NCBI GenBank assembly: GCA_017552715.1
Contig: JAFZOW010000011.1
Location: forward strand, 1 to 60,521
From: Lachnospiraceae bacterium
Lineage (GTDB): Bacteria; Bacillota; Clostridia; Lachnospirales; Lachnospiraceae
Length of the DNA: 60,521 nucleotides
Direction of reading: 5' to 3'
The notes beneath the pieces were generated by a model. That model saw only the letters and a list, made by a program, of their open reading frames with translations. It searched no databases and was not told where the DNA came from. Shown in pieces: positions 7,976 to 15,443 of this stretch (within the stretch, counting starts at the first letter, position 1; each line of letters starts with the position of its first letter). A program made the position numbers and the translations under genes.

Positions 7976-8836
7976 ATGGATTACAGCAAATATGAGATAT
8001 ATGATTTTGACCATGTGAGCGCTTTCAATATGTCCACCGGATATAAGGAAAGGTACTACAAAGCACATTGGCATTCCTACGGCGAGATCCTGCTGGTGGG
8101 GCCGGGAAAGACAAATATATACAGCGTGGGAAAGAATACTTACGAGCTGGTCCCGGACGATCTGGTGCTGGTCTGGCCCATGGAAATGCATTCCATCGTG
8201 GATGCCGACCGGAAGGAGGCGCTGGTCATACAGTTCTCCAATGCCTTCATCAATTCGCTCTTCGATCTGCGAAGGATCATGCATATGTACCGCAATCTGC
8301 ATATCATATGCATTCATGCACATCCGGAGCTTGCAGCGAAGCTGAAAGATATTACGATGAAGATGAAGGAGATCTTTTTCACGGAGCGGCAGGACAAGGA
8401 GATCCGCTGCTGTATGCTCCTTATGGAATTTATGCTGACGCTTCTGGATTACAGGAAGGAACTGGCTCCGGAGCTGGGAGAAGAGGATCCCTACGCCTAT
8501 GCGGACGATGTTATGAGGCGTATGATGTCGGTCACCGATTATATCAAGAATAATCTTACGGCGGACGATCTGTCCCAGGGCGCCATGGCACAGATGGCAG
8601 GGATCAGCCGGGACTATTTCTCCAGGATCTTCAAGAATGTCACGGGCATGAATTACAGCAAGTGGCTGAACACGATCCGGCTGGAGAAGGCCTCCGAACT
8701 CCTGGCGGAGGAAGGGAGGACCCTGACCGAGGTAGCCATGCTTTCGGGCTTCCAGAGCATACCCAGCTTTAACCGGGTATTCCGGGAGGAAAAGGGTATG
8801 TCTCCCGGGGAATACAGGGCTCTGCTCATCACTTAA
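7976..8836 (+). CDS. AraC-family transcriptional regulator
   Basis: A ligand-responsive regulator with an N-terminal cupin-like effector domain (about residues 1-150; HWHSYGEIL matches the first cupin motif) and a C-terminal double helix-turn-helix (about 180-285) with the AraC signature GFQSIPSFNRVFREEKGMSPGEY. The ATG at 7976 is preceded by GGAGAAGGACAGG. The gene is convergent with the MATE exporter gene (2 nt between stop codons), a natural but unproven candidate target. The effector is unknown; many such proteins sense sugars or small amphipathic molecules. Confidence 0.92.
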   Translation: MDYSKYEIYDFDHVSAFNMSTGYKERYYKAHWHSYGEILLVGPGKTNIYSVGKNTYELVPDDLVLVWPMEMHSIVDADRKEALVIQFSNAFINSLFDLRRIMHMYRNLHIICIHAHPELAAKLKDITMKMKEIFFTERQDKEIRCCMLLMEFMLTLLDYRKELAPELGEEDPYAYADDVMRRMMSVTDYIKNNLTADDLSQGAMAQMAGISRDYFSRIFKNVTGMNYSKWLNTIRLEKASELLAEEGRTLTEVAMLSGFQSIPSFNRVFREEKGMSPGEYRALLIT

Positions 8837-8838
8837 GC

Positions 8839-10245
8839 TCACATATGGGATGAGGAAGTGTTGGAGCGGGCAAAGAGGAAGCCGCGTACGGAACCGGAGC
8901 GGGAAGGCAGACTCACCTTCTTGCGGAAATAAGTTGCATAGCGCAGCCAGGCCGTTCCGCCGCTGATCATCCATACGATACCGGAGGACAGCCAGATGCC
9001 GGCTGCTCCGTAGCCCAGATAAGCGGTAAGGAGGATGGGGACCGTAAAGCGGCCGATCACCTCCACCACACCGTTGATCAGGGAGAAAAGGGCGTCACCG
9101 ATGCCGGTAAGTACGCCACGGATGACGTATATCATGCCAAGGGCAAGGTAAAAGAGGCTGGTGATCTGCAGTCCCTTTGCGGCAAGACGTATCACCTGCT
9201 GATCGGATACGAAGAGCCCTGCAACACTCTTACCGAAAAACTGCATGAAGAACATGAGAATGGCCGTAAGGGATACCATGATGATGAGACCCGTCCTGTA
9301 TCCCGCATAAACACGGTCATTTCTTTTTGCTCCGTAGTTCTGGCCGCTGAAGGTGGCGAGGGAAGCGGCAAGGGTCATATAGGGCTGATGGATGAGCTGC
9401 TCGATACGGTTTGTGGCCGTAAAGGCAGCAACCACAGTGGTCCCGAAGGAGTTGACCACACGCTGGAGGGCCATGGAGGAAACTGCGATCAGAGCAAACT
9501 GTATGGACATGGGCACACCCAGACGTACGATACGGTAGGTCATCTTAAGGGTGACGGACAGGTCGGAGCGGCTGATACGGAAGTAGGGATTTGTCCGGTA
9601 TGCGTGGATCCCGCACAGTATCACCGAAAGGAACTGGGAGATCACAGTAGCCAGCGCGGCTCCCATGATGCCGAGGGAGAATACGCACACCAGCAGGATG
9701 TCGAGTATTACATTGACGATGGTGGAACCGATCAGGAAATAAAGGGGTGTTTTGGAGTCGCCAAGTGCCTTCAGCATGGAAGACAGGTAATTATACAGGG
9801 ATACGAACAGCAGTCCGACACACATAAAACGGGTGTACAGCAGGGCATCCTGCATGATGGGGGCCGGAGTATCCAGGATCCTTAACAGTGCCGGAGCAAG
9901 GGTGAAGCCCAGGATACCGAAGATCAGCGGCACCATGAGCATGATCATGCCGGTATTAACGATGCATTTCTTTACTTTATCATCGTCATGGGCACCGTAA
10001 TACTGGGACGCCACGATACCGCCACCGTTTCCCACGCCGTTGCACAGCGCAAAAAAGAGGAAGGTGATGGAGGAGGTGGCTCCTACGGCGGCAAAGGCGT
10101 CGGAACCTATAAAACGCCCCACGATCATCGAATCCGCCAGATTGTAGATCTGTTGGAAAATATTGCCGATCAGCGTGGGCAGTGCAAACAGCACGATATG
10201 TTTCAACGGTGAACCTTTTGTCATATCCGTAATATTGCTTTTCAT
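8839..10245 (-). CDS. MATE-family multidrug/metabolite efflux protein
   Basis: A cation-coupled antiporter that expels drugs or metabolites. Two MatE halves give about 12 membrane helices (first half about 15-235, second about 240-460). The N-terminus contains the typical PLKHIVLFALPTLIGN stretch and the GVGNGGGIVASQYYGA loop between helices. I chose ATG 10245 because GGGGAGAAG lies close upstream; longer in-frame starts reach 10341 but add 32 non-homologous residues and remove the promoter. A TATAAT with a weak -35 region lies about 50 nt upstream, as expected of an activator-dependent promoter. The AraC regulator next door may control it. Confidence 0.92.
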   Translation of the reverse strand: MKSNITDMTKGSPLKHIVLFALPTLIGNIFQQIYNLADSMIVGRFIGSDAFAAVGATSSITFLFFALCNGVGNGGGIVASQYYGAHDDDKVKKCIVNTGMIMLMVPLIFGILGFTLAPALLRILDTPAPIMQDALLYTRFMCVGLLFVSLYNYLSSMLKALGDSKTPLYFLIGSTIVNVILDILLVCVFSLGIMGAALATVISQFLSVILCGIHAYRTNPYFRISRSDLSVTLKMTYRIVRLGVPMSIQFALIAVSSMALQRVVNSFGTTVVAAFTATNRIEQLIHQPYMTLAASLATFSGQNYGAKRNDRVYAGYRTGLIIMVSLTAILMFFMQFFGKSVAGLFVSDQQVIRLAAKGLQITSLFYLALGMIYVIRGVLTGIGDALFSLINGVVEVIGRFTVPILLTAYLGYGAAGIWLSSGIVWMISGGTAWLRYATYFRKKVSLPSRSGSVRGFLFARSNTSSSHM

Positions 10246-10367
10246 GATCTTCTTCTCCCCTGTGTTGTTCTTTTTGACAAGCTGGATTATAGACCGCGTT
10301 TTTTCCCTTACCCTCTCATGAATCGACCTTTGGATTATCATTATTTGTCATTTGGGGGGAGCGCATG

Positions 10368-10400
10368 CAAAAAACAACCCGGACTCTGCTTAAGGCCCGG
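10368..10400 (-). terminator. Probable terminator of the TetR-DUF362-permease operon
   Basis: On the minus strand CCGGGC (10400-10395) pairs with GTCCGG (10384-10379), one G-U pair, followed by GTTGTTTTTT. It lies just after the permease stop at 10426. The stem is only 6 bp, so this is moderate evidence. Confidence 0.5.
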
Positions 10401-10425
10401 AAAGCAGCGGAAGGTTTTGCGGATG

Positions 10426-11334
10426 TTAAACGATAAAGATCAGATTTATCAGTATGCCGCTGATGAGAGAAAACAGTATGACAAACAACCAGTAGAAAGC
10501 AAAATGCTTTGCCCCCAGTACGGCCTTCAGCGCTCCCAGATTTGTGATCTTTGTGGCAGGCCCCGTGATCATAAAAGCTGCGGCGCTCCCCAGGCTCATG
10601 CCGTTTGCCAGCCAGCTTTTTATGATGGGGATAGTGCCGCCTCCGCATACGTACAGAGGAACACCTATGGTGGAGGCCATCAGCACGCCCCAGGCTTCAT
10701 TGCCCCCAAATACAAAACGGATCGCTTCCTGCGGTATGTATCTTTGAAATAATGCTGAAAGGATGATGCCGATCAGAAAATACAGGCCGGTAGCTTTCAG
10801 GTTCCGTCCCAGGTTTTTCAGAAAGCGGACAAAGGGATTCGGATCGGTATCCCGGCTCTTCGGCTCGTCAAAGCTCTGAAAGTTGAAAAAAGACTTTTCA
10901 CGGAAAGCAAAGCGGATGACCAGACCCGCAGTGATCCCGCATAAAAAACAGCAGATGATCCGTATACACAGGACTTTTACACCCAGGGCCGCACTGTATA
11001 TGATGAGCTGCGGATTCAGCAGGATGGAACTCATCATAAAGGATGCAAGCCATTCGTCCTTTATACCGCCTTTCGAAAAGGAGGCGGCGATGGGAATGGT
11101 CCCGTACATGCATAAGGGGGATGCCACGCCCAGGATGGAAGCAAATATGATCCCCAGGATACTGCTTCCGTTGCTTTTCATATTTCTCATCAGTGCGTGG
11201 ATCTTATCTTTAAAGAATACGGACACGATGGAACCGATGATCATGCCGGCCACCCAGTACCAGAAGATCTGGCTGAGCTGCAGGGTAAAATAATACCAAA
11301 AGTAGATCCACTCCGTTTTAAGTATGTTTATCAT
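10426..11334 (-). CDS. Permease of the DUF318/YraQ (ArsP-like) family
   Basis: An integral membrane permease with about eight to nine helices. The paired motifs PLCMYGTIPIAAS (about residues 75-87) and VPLYVCGGGTIPI (about 225-237) are the two symmetric cysteine-bearing signatures of the family, members of which export organoarsenicals or metals. A Lys/Asp-rich cytoplasmic loop lies between the halves. It starts 12 nt after the DUF362 gene, with AGGGG before the ATG. As the last gene of a TetR-controlled operon it is probably an inducible efflux or metal-handling protein; the substrate is not evident. Confidence 0.85.
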   Translation of the reverse strand: MINILKTEWIYFWYYFTLQLSQIFWYWVAGMIIGSIVSVFFKDKIHALMRNMKSNGSSILGIIFASILGVASPLCMYGTIPIAASFSKGGIKDEWLASFMMSSILLNPQLIIYSAALGVKVLCIRIICCFLCGITAGLVIRFAFREKSFFNFQSFDEPKSRDTDPNPFVRFLKNLGRNLKATGLYFLIGIILSALFQRYIPQEAIRFVFGGNEAWGVLMASTIGVPLYVCGGGTIPIIKSWLANGMSLGSAAAFMITGPATKITNLGALKAVLGAKHFAFYWLFVILFSLISGILINLIFIV

Positions 11335-11346
11335 ATGACCCCTGCT

Positions 11347-12408
11347 TTATTCCATAATGTCCGTATCTATGTCGATCAGCCGGTACACACGCTTTCCGAA
11401 TCCGATCTCTTCCGCATGAGTCAGTATGTGTATCCCGTTCTTTTCAAGTATCCTTCCCTGCAGGGAGGCCCCGTCCTTTGCTTCAAATACCTGATCCACA
11501 CAGGCCTGGTCCAGGGCCACCGGATCCGTCGATGCAAAGATGCCGATATCGTGCATATCGACTTCCGCGGGTGTTGAAACGCAATCGCAGTCGATGGAGA
11601 GATGATTCATAACGCTGATATAGACGATGCGTTTTCCGTGGTCTTCATAATCGGAAACGGACTTGGCTGCCTCCGCCATACTCTCGGTGAAAACATCCTG
11701 ATTGGTGACCAGTGAACCCAGATCGATGGGTGGCCGGGAAAAGACGCCGCCCGTATGTATGCGGACCTTACCTTCCCGGGAGGCGATACCGATGGAGATG
11801 TTTTTCAAAGCTCCGCCGAAACCGCCCATGGGATGACCTTTAAAATGTGAAAGGACCAGCACGTAGTCATATTCCGCCAGGTTTTTTCCGACCCAGTTTT
11901 CCTGCAGATGAACGCCGCCTTCCACGGGGATCTTCATATAGCCGTTCTCATCCATGATATCCACCTCGGCGATGGCCGTAAAACCGTGTTCTTCGGCAAC
12001 CTGCCGGTGCATGGCGGTATCCGCACGTTTGGAACCGGAATAAGCTGTGTTACATTCTATGATCGTCCCGTCCACACTCTGCACCAGATCTTTTATCAGC
12101 TGTGGATCCAGGTAATTCGGATTTCCGGCTTCCCCTGTGGAAAGCTTGACAGCCACTTTTCCTTCCGGATGCACATCCAGTGTCTCATAGATGCGCATCA
12201 ATGCCTCCGGGCTTATCTCTTTCGTATAATACACGACGGAAGCTTTGGAATAGGAGCGGCCTTCCGCGTCCATGACATCAGCATTATAAGAGACATGCGG
12301 CTCGATATCGTAGTGCATGTGACGGCTGTACCAGAATACCAGTCCGGCGATCAGGATCACTGTTACGGACAATACGATCAGGAATTTTTTCAGCTTTCTG
12401 TTTTTCAT
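11347..12408 (-). CDS. Membrane-anchored DUF362-domain protein
   Basis: The N-terminus is one membrane helix (about residues 8-26) after KNRKLKK, so the rest should lie outside the membrane. The body (about 40-345) matches my recollection of the DUF362 family, with NTAYSGSKRADTAMH and LSHFKGHPMGGFGGALKN as the recognisable segments. DUF362 proteins are often joined to ferredoxin domains and their biochemistry is uncertain; this one has no ferredoxin CxxCxxC motif. It starts 3 nt after the TetR gene stop and precedes the permease, suggesting that the three act together, perhaps in redox or metal stress. Confidence 0.82.
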   Translation of the reverse strand: MKNRKLKKFLIVLSVTVILIAGLVFWYSRHMHYDIEPHVSYNADVMDAEGRSYSKASVVYYTKEISPEALMRIYETLDVHPEGKVAVKLSTGEAGNPNYLDPQLIKDLVQSVDGTIIECNTAYSGSKRADTAMHRQVAEEHGFTAIAEVDIMDENGYMKIPVEGGVHLQENWVGKNLAEYDYVLVLSHFKGHPMGGFGGALKNISIGIASREGKVRIHTGGVFSRPPIDLGSLVTNQDVFTESMAEAAKSVSDYEDHGKRIVYISVMNHLSIDCDCVSTPAEVDMHDIGIFASTDPVALDQACVDQVFEAKDGASLQGRILEKNGIHILTHAEEIGFGKRVYRLIDIDTDIME

Positions 12409-12411
12409 AAG

Positions 12412-12978
12412 TCAGCGCTTCTCCTTCGGAAGTAATCCGTTTATACCCACATAGTGGTATTTCATCAAAAGCAGTATCTGTTTTTTCAGTTCTGCGGGAT
12501 CTTCATAGCTGCTGATCAGATCCGTCAGCGCGAAGATCTGTATCTTTGCGATAAGCGTGTTCAGATTATTGTCGGGAACCTGCGAACGCTCCGTAAATAT
12601 CCGGATGTAGCGCCCGCTGATGAAATTCCTGTCTTCGTCCCTGCCGCTTTTCAGCATTACCAGTATGGCGCTGCGATGAGCGGCCACCACCTCTGCCAGC
12701 CGGTACGATATCTCAGTTACTTTCATATTCAGGCTTTTCTTTATAAAGTCAGGAGCGGTCATCCGCTCCGCTACTTCCAGTATGCTGCGGCGAGCTTCTC
12801 CCACCAGGCTTTCGTAGATCTCTTCTTTTGAGGAAAAATAACGGTAGATATTGCTCTTGCTGATATAACACTTGTCTGCGATGAGTTTCAGGGAAGTCTT
12901 TGCATAACCGTAGCGGATAAAAAGCCTCTCCGATACCTTAAGGATCCTTTCATGCACTTCTTCCTTCTTTACCTGCAT
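12412..12978 (-). CDS. TetR-family transcriptional regulator
   Basis: An N-terminal TetR helix-turn-helix (about residues 10-55, including TSLKLIADKCYISKSNIYRYF) is followed by a helical ligand-binding domain. I chose ATG 12978, which has GAAGAGG about 8 nt upstream; an in-frame ATG at 12999 would add seven residues and overlaps a predicted operator. It is the first gene of an operon with the DUF362 protein and permease. Two identical 15-bp sites flank its promoter, strong evidence for autoregulation. The inducer is probably a substrate of the permease (inference). Confidence 0.92.
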   Translation of the reverse strand: MQVKKEEVHERILKVSERLFIRYGYAKTSLKLIADKCYISKSNIYRYFSSKEEIYESLVGEARRSILEVAERMTAPDFIKKSLNMKVTEISYRLAEVVAAHRSAILVMLKSGRDEDRNFISGRYIRIFTERSQVPDNNLNTLIAKIQIFALTDLISSYEDPAELKKQILLLMKYHYVGINGLLPKEKR

Positions 12979-12995
12979 CACATACCTCTTCAGCT

Positions 12996-13010
12996 TCAAA
13001 AGCGACCGTT
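12996..13010 (-). promoter_or_regulatory. TetR operator copy 1 (downstream of promoter)
   Basis: On the minus strand AACGGTCGCTTTTGA. The same 15 bases recur at 13060-13074. This copy covers about +4 to +18 of the predicted transcript, where a bound repressor would block elongation. Confidence 0.7.
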
Positions 13011-13020
13011 ACATATCTTG

Positions 13021-13049
13021 AATATAGCAACAGATTGCGCATATGTCAA
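13021..13049 (-). promoter_or_regulatory. Sigma-A promoter of the TetR-DUF362-permease operon
   Basis: A perfect TTGACA (13049-13044), a 17-bp spacer and TATATT (13026-13021) on the minus strand, lying exactly between the two operator copies. Confidence 0.78.
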
Positions 13050-13059
13050 TCTTTACACA

Positions 13060-13074
13060 TCAAAAGCGACCGTT
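13060..13074 (-). promoter_or_regulatory. TetR operator copy 2 (upstream of promoter)
   Basis: An exact direct repeat of the site at 12996-13010, starting 64 bp away (about six helical turns) and about 10 bp upstream of the -35 element. The spacing would put both copies on the same face of the DNA. Confidence 0.7.
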
Positions 13075-13133
13075 TTGCGAATCCGGACATTGTTGCCGGA
13101 AAGCTGAAGATGATAAACTCTACTTTCCGCAGA

Positions 13134-13162
13134 TTGTCATGTGATGATGGCTGTAATATATT
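13134..13162 (+). promoter_or_regulatory. Sigma-A promoter of the XRE-desulfoferrodoxin gene
   Basis: TTGTCA (13134-13139), a 17-bp spacer and TATATT (13157-13162). The predicted leader is about 45 nt and contains AGGAGGG before the ATG at 13213. Confidence 0.65.
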
Positions 13163-13212
13163 TAATGAGAAACCGACAGAGGCATAGACACGCATAAGAG
13201 GAGGGATCTTAA

Positions 13213-13884
13213 ATGGATCAGTATATAACCGCAGCAGTCATAAAGCAGCTGCGGGAAAAGAACAAAATGACCCAGCTTCAGCTGGCAGAGAAGCTGGGAG
13301 TGAGCGACAAAACGGTATCCAAATGGGAGACGGGCAAGGGCTATCCGGATATCACACTGCTTGAGCCCATAGCAAAGGCTTTTCGTATCTCTCTTACGGA
13401 GCTTCTGTCCGGCAGTACCGTTCACAATGCCAATGTGTCGGCGAACATGCTGCGTTCGAAGTTTTATGTATGCCCGGTCTGTGGAAATGCGATCCATTCC
13501 ATGGGGGAGGCAGTCATCCACTGCCACGGGATACAGCTTCTTCCCGCGGAAGCGGAAGAGACGGATGAGGAGCACATGCTCTTTGTCGAGCGGGTGGAAG
13601 ATGAGTATTTCGTCAGGATCGATCATGAGATGAGCAAGACCCATTACATCTCCTTCATTGCTGCGGTATCTTCGGAACGCTGTCAGCTGATGAAACTGTA
13701 TCCGGAAGGGGAAGCCGAGGCGAGATTCATGATACGCGGCGTAAAGAAGATATATTTCTACTGCAACAGGGACGGCCTGTTTGTTCATGATATCGTAAAA
13801 GGCATAGACGATAAAGTGAGCGGCTACGAGGATACGCAGGAGAGGCGGGAACTGGAAGAGTCGGCAAAACAGCTCTTCGGCTGA
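13213..13884 (+). CDS. XRE-family regulator fused to a desulfoferrodoxin-like module
   Basis: Residues 8-62 form an XRE/Cro helix-turn-helix (MTQLQLAEKLGVSDKTVSKWE). The remainder resembles the two domains of desulfoferrodoxin. A desulforedoxin-like metal site reads C87-x2-C90 and C104-H105, where the family normally has CC. A superoxide-reductase-like domain follows, with E119, H121, H138 and H144 (HEMSKTHYI) and C184-N-R-D187. In known enzymes the iron is held by four His and a Cys, the last His in a CNxH motif; here that His is Asp. The protein may therefore sense iron, oxygen or superoxide rather than act as an enzyme (inference). It lies upstream of an iron-dependent dehydrogenase in the same direction. 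The HTH is certain; the C-terminal assignment is by motif only. Confidence 0.85.
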   Translation: MDQYITAAVIKQLREKNKMTQLQLAEKLGVSDKTVSKWETGKGYPDITLLEPIAKAFRISLTELLSGSTVHNANVSANMLRSKFYVCPVCGNAIHSMGEAVIHCHGIQLLPAEAEETDEEHMLFVERVEDEYFVRIDHEMSKTHYISFIAAVSSERCQLMKLYPEGEAEARFMIRGVKKIYFYCNRDGLFVHDIVKGIDDKVSGYEDTQERRELEESAKQLFG

Positions 13885-13936
13885 ATGCGGTCAAAAAATG
13901 ATATGAAGAGCTTCCAAAAATAAGAAGCCGTACCCG

Positions 13937-13999
13937 ACATAAGACCATATACTGTATTAAACATCAACCCCTAAAAAGGAAAGGAGTAAGGTCTTATGT
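13937..13999. promoter_or_regulatory. 10-bp inverted repeat flanking the alcohol dehydrogenase promoter/start
   Basis: ACATAAGACC (13937-13946) and its exact reverse complement GGTCTTATGT (13990-13999) are 43 bp apart. The second arm contains the ATG at 13996. A TATACT at 13948-13953 right after the first arm is a possible -10 element with a poor -35. The arms could be a split operator 53 bp apart (five helical turns). If transcription starts further upstream, they could instead form a long-range RNA stem hiding the start codon. Confidence 0.5.
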
Positions 14000-15174
14000 T
14001 TGACTTCAACTATTATACCCCTACGAAAGTTGTTTTCGGGAAAAACACGGAGAGCCGGGTTGCCGAGCTGGTTAAGGAATTCGGCGGAACGAAGCTCCTG
14101 ATCCATTACGGAGGAGGAAGCGTTGTACGTTCGGGCCTCCTGAAAAGAGTGACGGATACGCTGGATGCGGCCGGGATCAGCTATGTGACCCTGGGCGGTG
14201 CCGTGCCGAACCCCCACCTCGGACTTGTATATGAAGGTATAGAATTATGCAAAAAGGAGAAGGTGGATTTCCTTCTTGCCGTAGGAGGAGGCAGTGCCAT
14301 CGATTCGGCCAAAGCCATAGGCTACGGAGTTGCGAATGACGGAGATGTGTGGGATTTCTATGATTATAAGCGCCAGGCGGCAGCGGCTCTTCCCCTGGGA
14401 GTGATCCTTACCATCGCGGCAACGGGAAGTGAGATGAGCGATTCTTCCGTTATCACAAAGGAAGAAGGCCTTGTAAAACGGGGCTACAGCAGTGACTATT
14501 CCAGACCCAGATTTGCGATCATGAATCCCGAGCTTACCATGACCCTGCCGGATTATCAGACGGCCTGCGGTTGCACCGATATCATGATGCATACGATGGA
14601 GCGTTATTTTACCAACGGCGGGAATATGGAGATCACGGATGCGCTGGCGGAAGGCCTGCTCCGTACGGTGAAGAAGAATGCCCTGATCCTCTGCGAGGAT
14701 CCCGGAAACTATGACGCCCGTGCCGAAGTAATGTGGGCGGGAAGTCTTGCTCATAACGGCCTCACCGGCTGCGGTAATGACGGCGGAGACTGGATGACCC
14801 ACAAGCTGGAGCATGAACTGGGCGGTCTTTATGATGTGGCTCACGGAGCCGGACTTGCGGCGATCTGGGGAAGCTGGGCGAGATACGTTTATAAGGACTG
14901 CCTTCCCAGGTTTAAGAAATTCGCATTGAATGTTATGGATGTGGAAGATGTGGGCAGTGATGAAGAGATCGCCCTCTGCGGGATCGAGGCCATGGAAGAA
15001 TTTTACCGCAGTATTCACATGCCGACGAACCTCCGGGAACTGGGCGTGGAGCCCACGGAAGAAGAACTGGTGCTGATGGCAAAAAAATGTGCTGTGGGTG
15101 TCGGAGGCGAGATGGGTTCGGCCAAAGTCCTGAATGAAGAGGCCATGCTTTCCATCTACCGTGCAAGCATGTAA
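13996..15174 (+). CDS. Iron-containing NAD(P)-dependent alcohol dehydrogenase (butanol dehydrogenase type)
   Basis: Reduces aldehydes such as butyraldehyde or acetaldehyde to alcohols during fermentation. It is a group III dehydrogenase: the nucleotide-binding GGGS motif occurs in VGGGSAIDSAKAIGYG (about residues 94-109). Metal ligands are expected at D and H of DIMMHTMERY (about 195-204) and the histidines of THKLEHELGG and YDVAHGAGLA (about 265-290). The length (392 aa) matches BdhA/YqhD-like enzymes. ATG 13996 is preceded by GGAAAGGAG. It is monocistronic; an inverted repeat around its start suggests dedicated control. Confidence 0.95.
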   Translation: MFDFNYYTPTKVVFGKNTESRVAELVKEFGGTKLLIHYGGGSVVRSGLLKRVTDTLDAAGISYVTLGGAVPNPHLGLVYEGIELCKKEKVDFLLAVGGGSAIDSAKAIGYGVANDGDVWDFYDYKRQAAAALPLGVILTIAATGSEMSDSSVITKEEGLVKRGYSSDYSRPRFAIMNPELTMTLPDYQTACGCTDIMMHTMERYFTNGGNMEITDALAEGLLRTVKKNALILCEDPGNYDARAEVMWAGSLAHNGLTGCGNDGGDWMTHKLEHELGGLYDVAHGAGLAAIWGSWARYVYKDCLPRFKKFALNVMDVEDVGSDEEIALCGIEAMEEFYRSIHMPTNLRELGVEPTEEELVLMAKKCAVGVGGEMGSAKVLNEEAMLSIYRASM

Positions 15175-15211
15175 GATCATTCCCGTGCAATGCGGCTTAT
15201 GATAAAAAAGC

Positions 15212-15240
15212 TTGACAAGCATAAGCTGCATTGCTATGAT
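15212..15240 (+). promoter_or_regulatory. Sigma-A promoter of the candidate small RNA
   Basis: A perfect TTGACA (15212-15217), a 17-bp spacer and TATGAT (15235-15240). No coding region follows before an intrinsic terminator at 15383-15411, so it drives a short untranslated transcript. Confidence 0.78.
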
Positions 15241-15246
15241 TTACAG

Positions 15247-15411
15247 GATTTAAGAATCCTGAGGAAAGCGAGGTAATCATAATTATGCGTGTAGAGAAAA
15301 TCGTGATCATAACTGAATATTGTATGAAGACCTCGGTTTGTGCTTATTGATCCCTTAAGGATGATCTGTTAAGAAGAGTTCTGACCGTGGCATTTGCGCA
15401 CGGTCTTTTTT
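15247..15411 (+). ncRNA. Candidate structured small RNA or 5' leader/attenuator before rsgA
   Basis: A strong promoter starts transcription near 15247 and an intrinsic terminator ends it near 15411, giving about 165 nt with no credible open reading frame. Internal complementarity includes CAGGATT/AATCCTG (15244-15250 with 15255-15261), CGAGGT (15269-15274) with ACCTCG (15330-15335), and AAGC (15266-15269) with GCTT (15342-15345) across an asymmetric bulge. Size and a long bulged hairpin fit 6S-type RNA, but I see no decisive conserved sequence. A cis-acting leader of rsgA (ATG 15444) is the alternative. I recognise no known riboswitch core or T-box. Confidence 0.5.
15383..15411 (+). terminator. 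Intrinsic terminator upstream of rsgA
   Basis: GACCGTG (15383-15389) pairs with CACGGTC (15399-15405), directly followed by six T residues (15406-15411). It separates the 15212 promoter from rsgA. Confidence 0.78.
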
Positions 15412-15443
15412 ATTGTTTGAAGAAAAAGGAGAAAACGAAAAAG

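Noticed and set aside
7853-8974. Long minus-strand open frame opposite the AraC gene
   Set aside because: It is the reverse-strand shadow of a gene with clear AraC motifs; its product is His/Pro/Leu-rich and resembles nothing.
15247-15411. T-box or known riboswitch leader
   Set aside because: No T-box sequence and no core of the TPP, SAM, purine, glycine, preQ1, c-di-GMP or guanidine classes could be found by eye.
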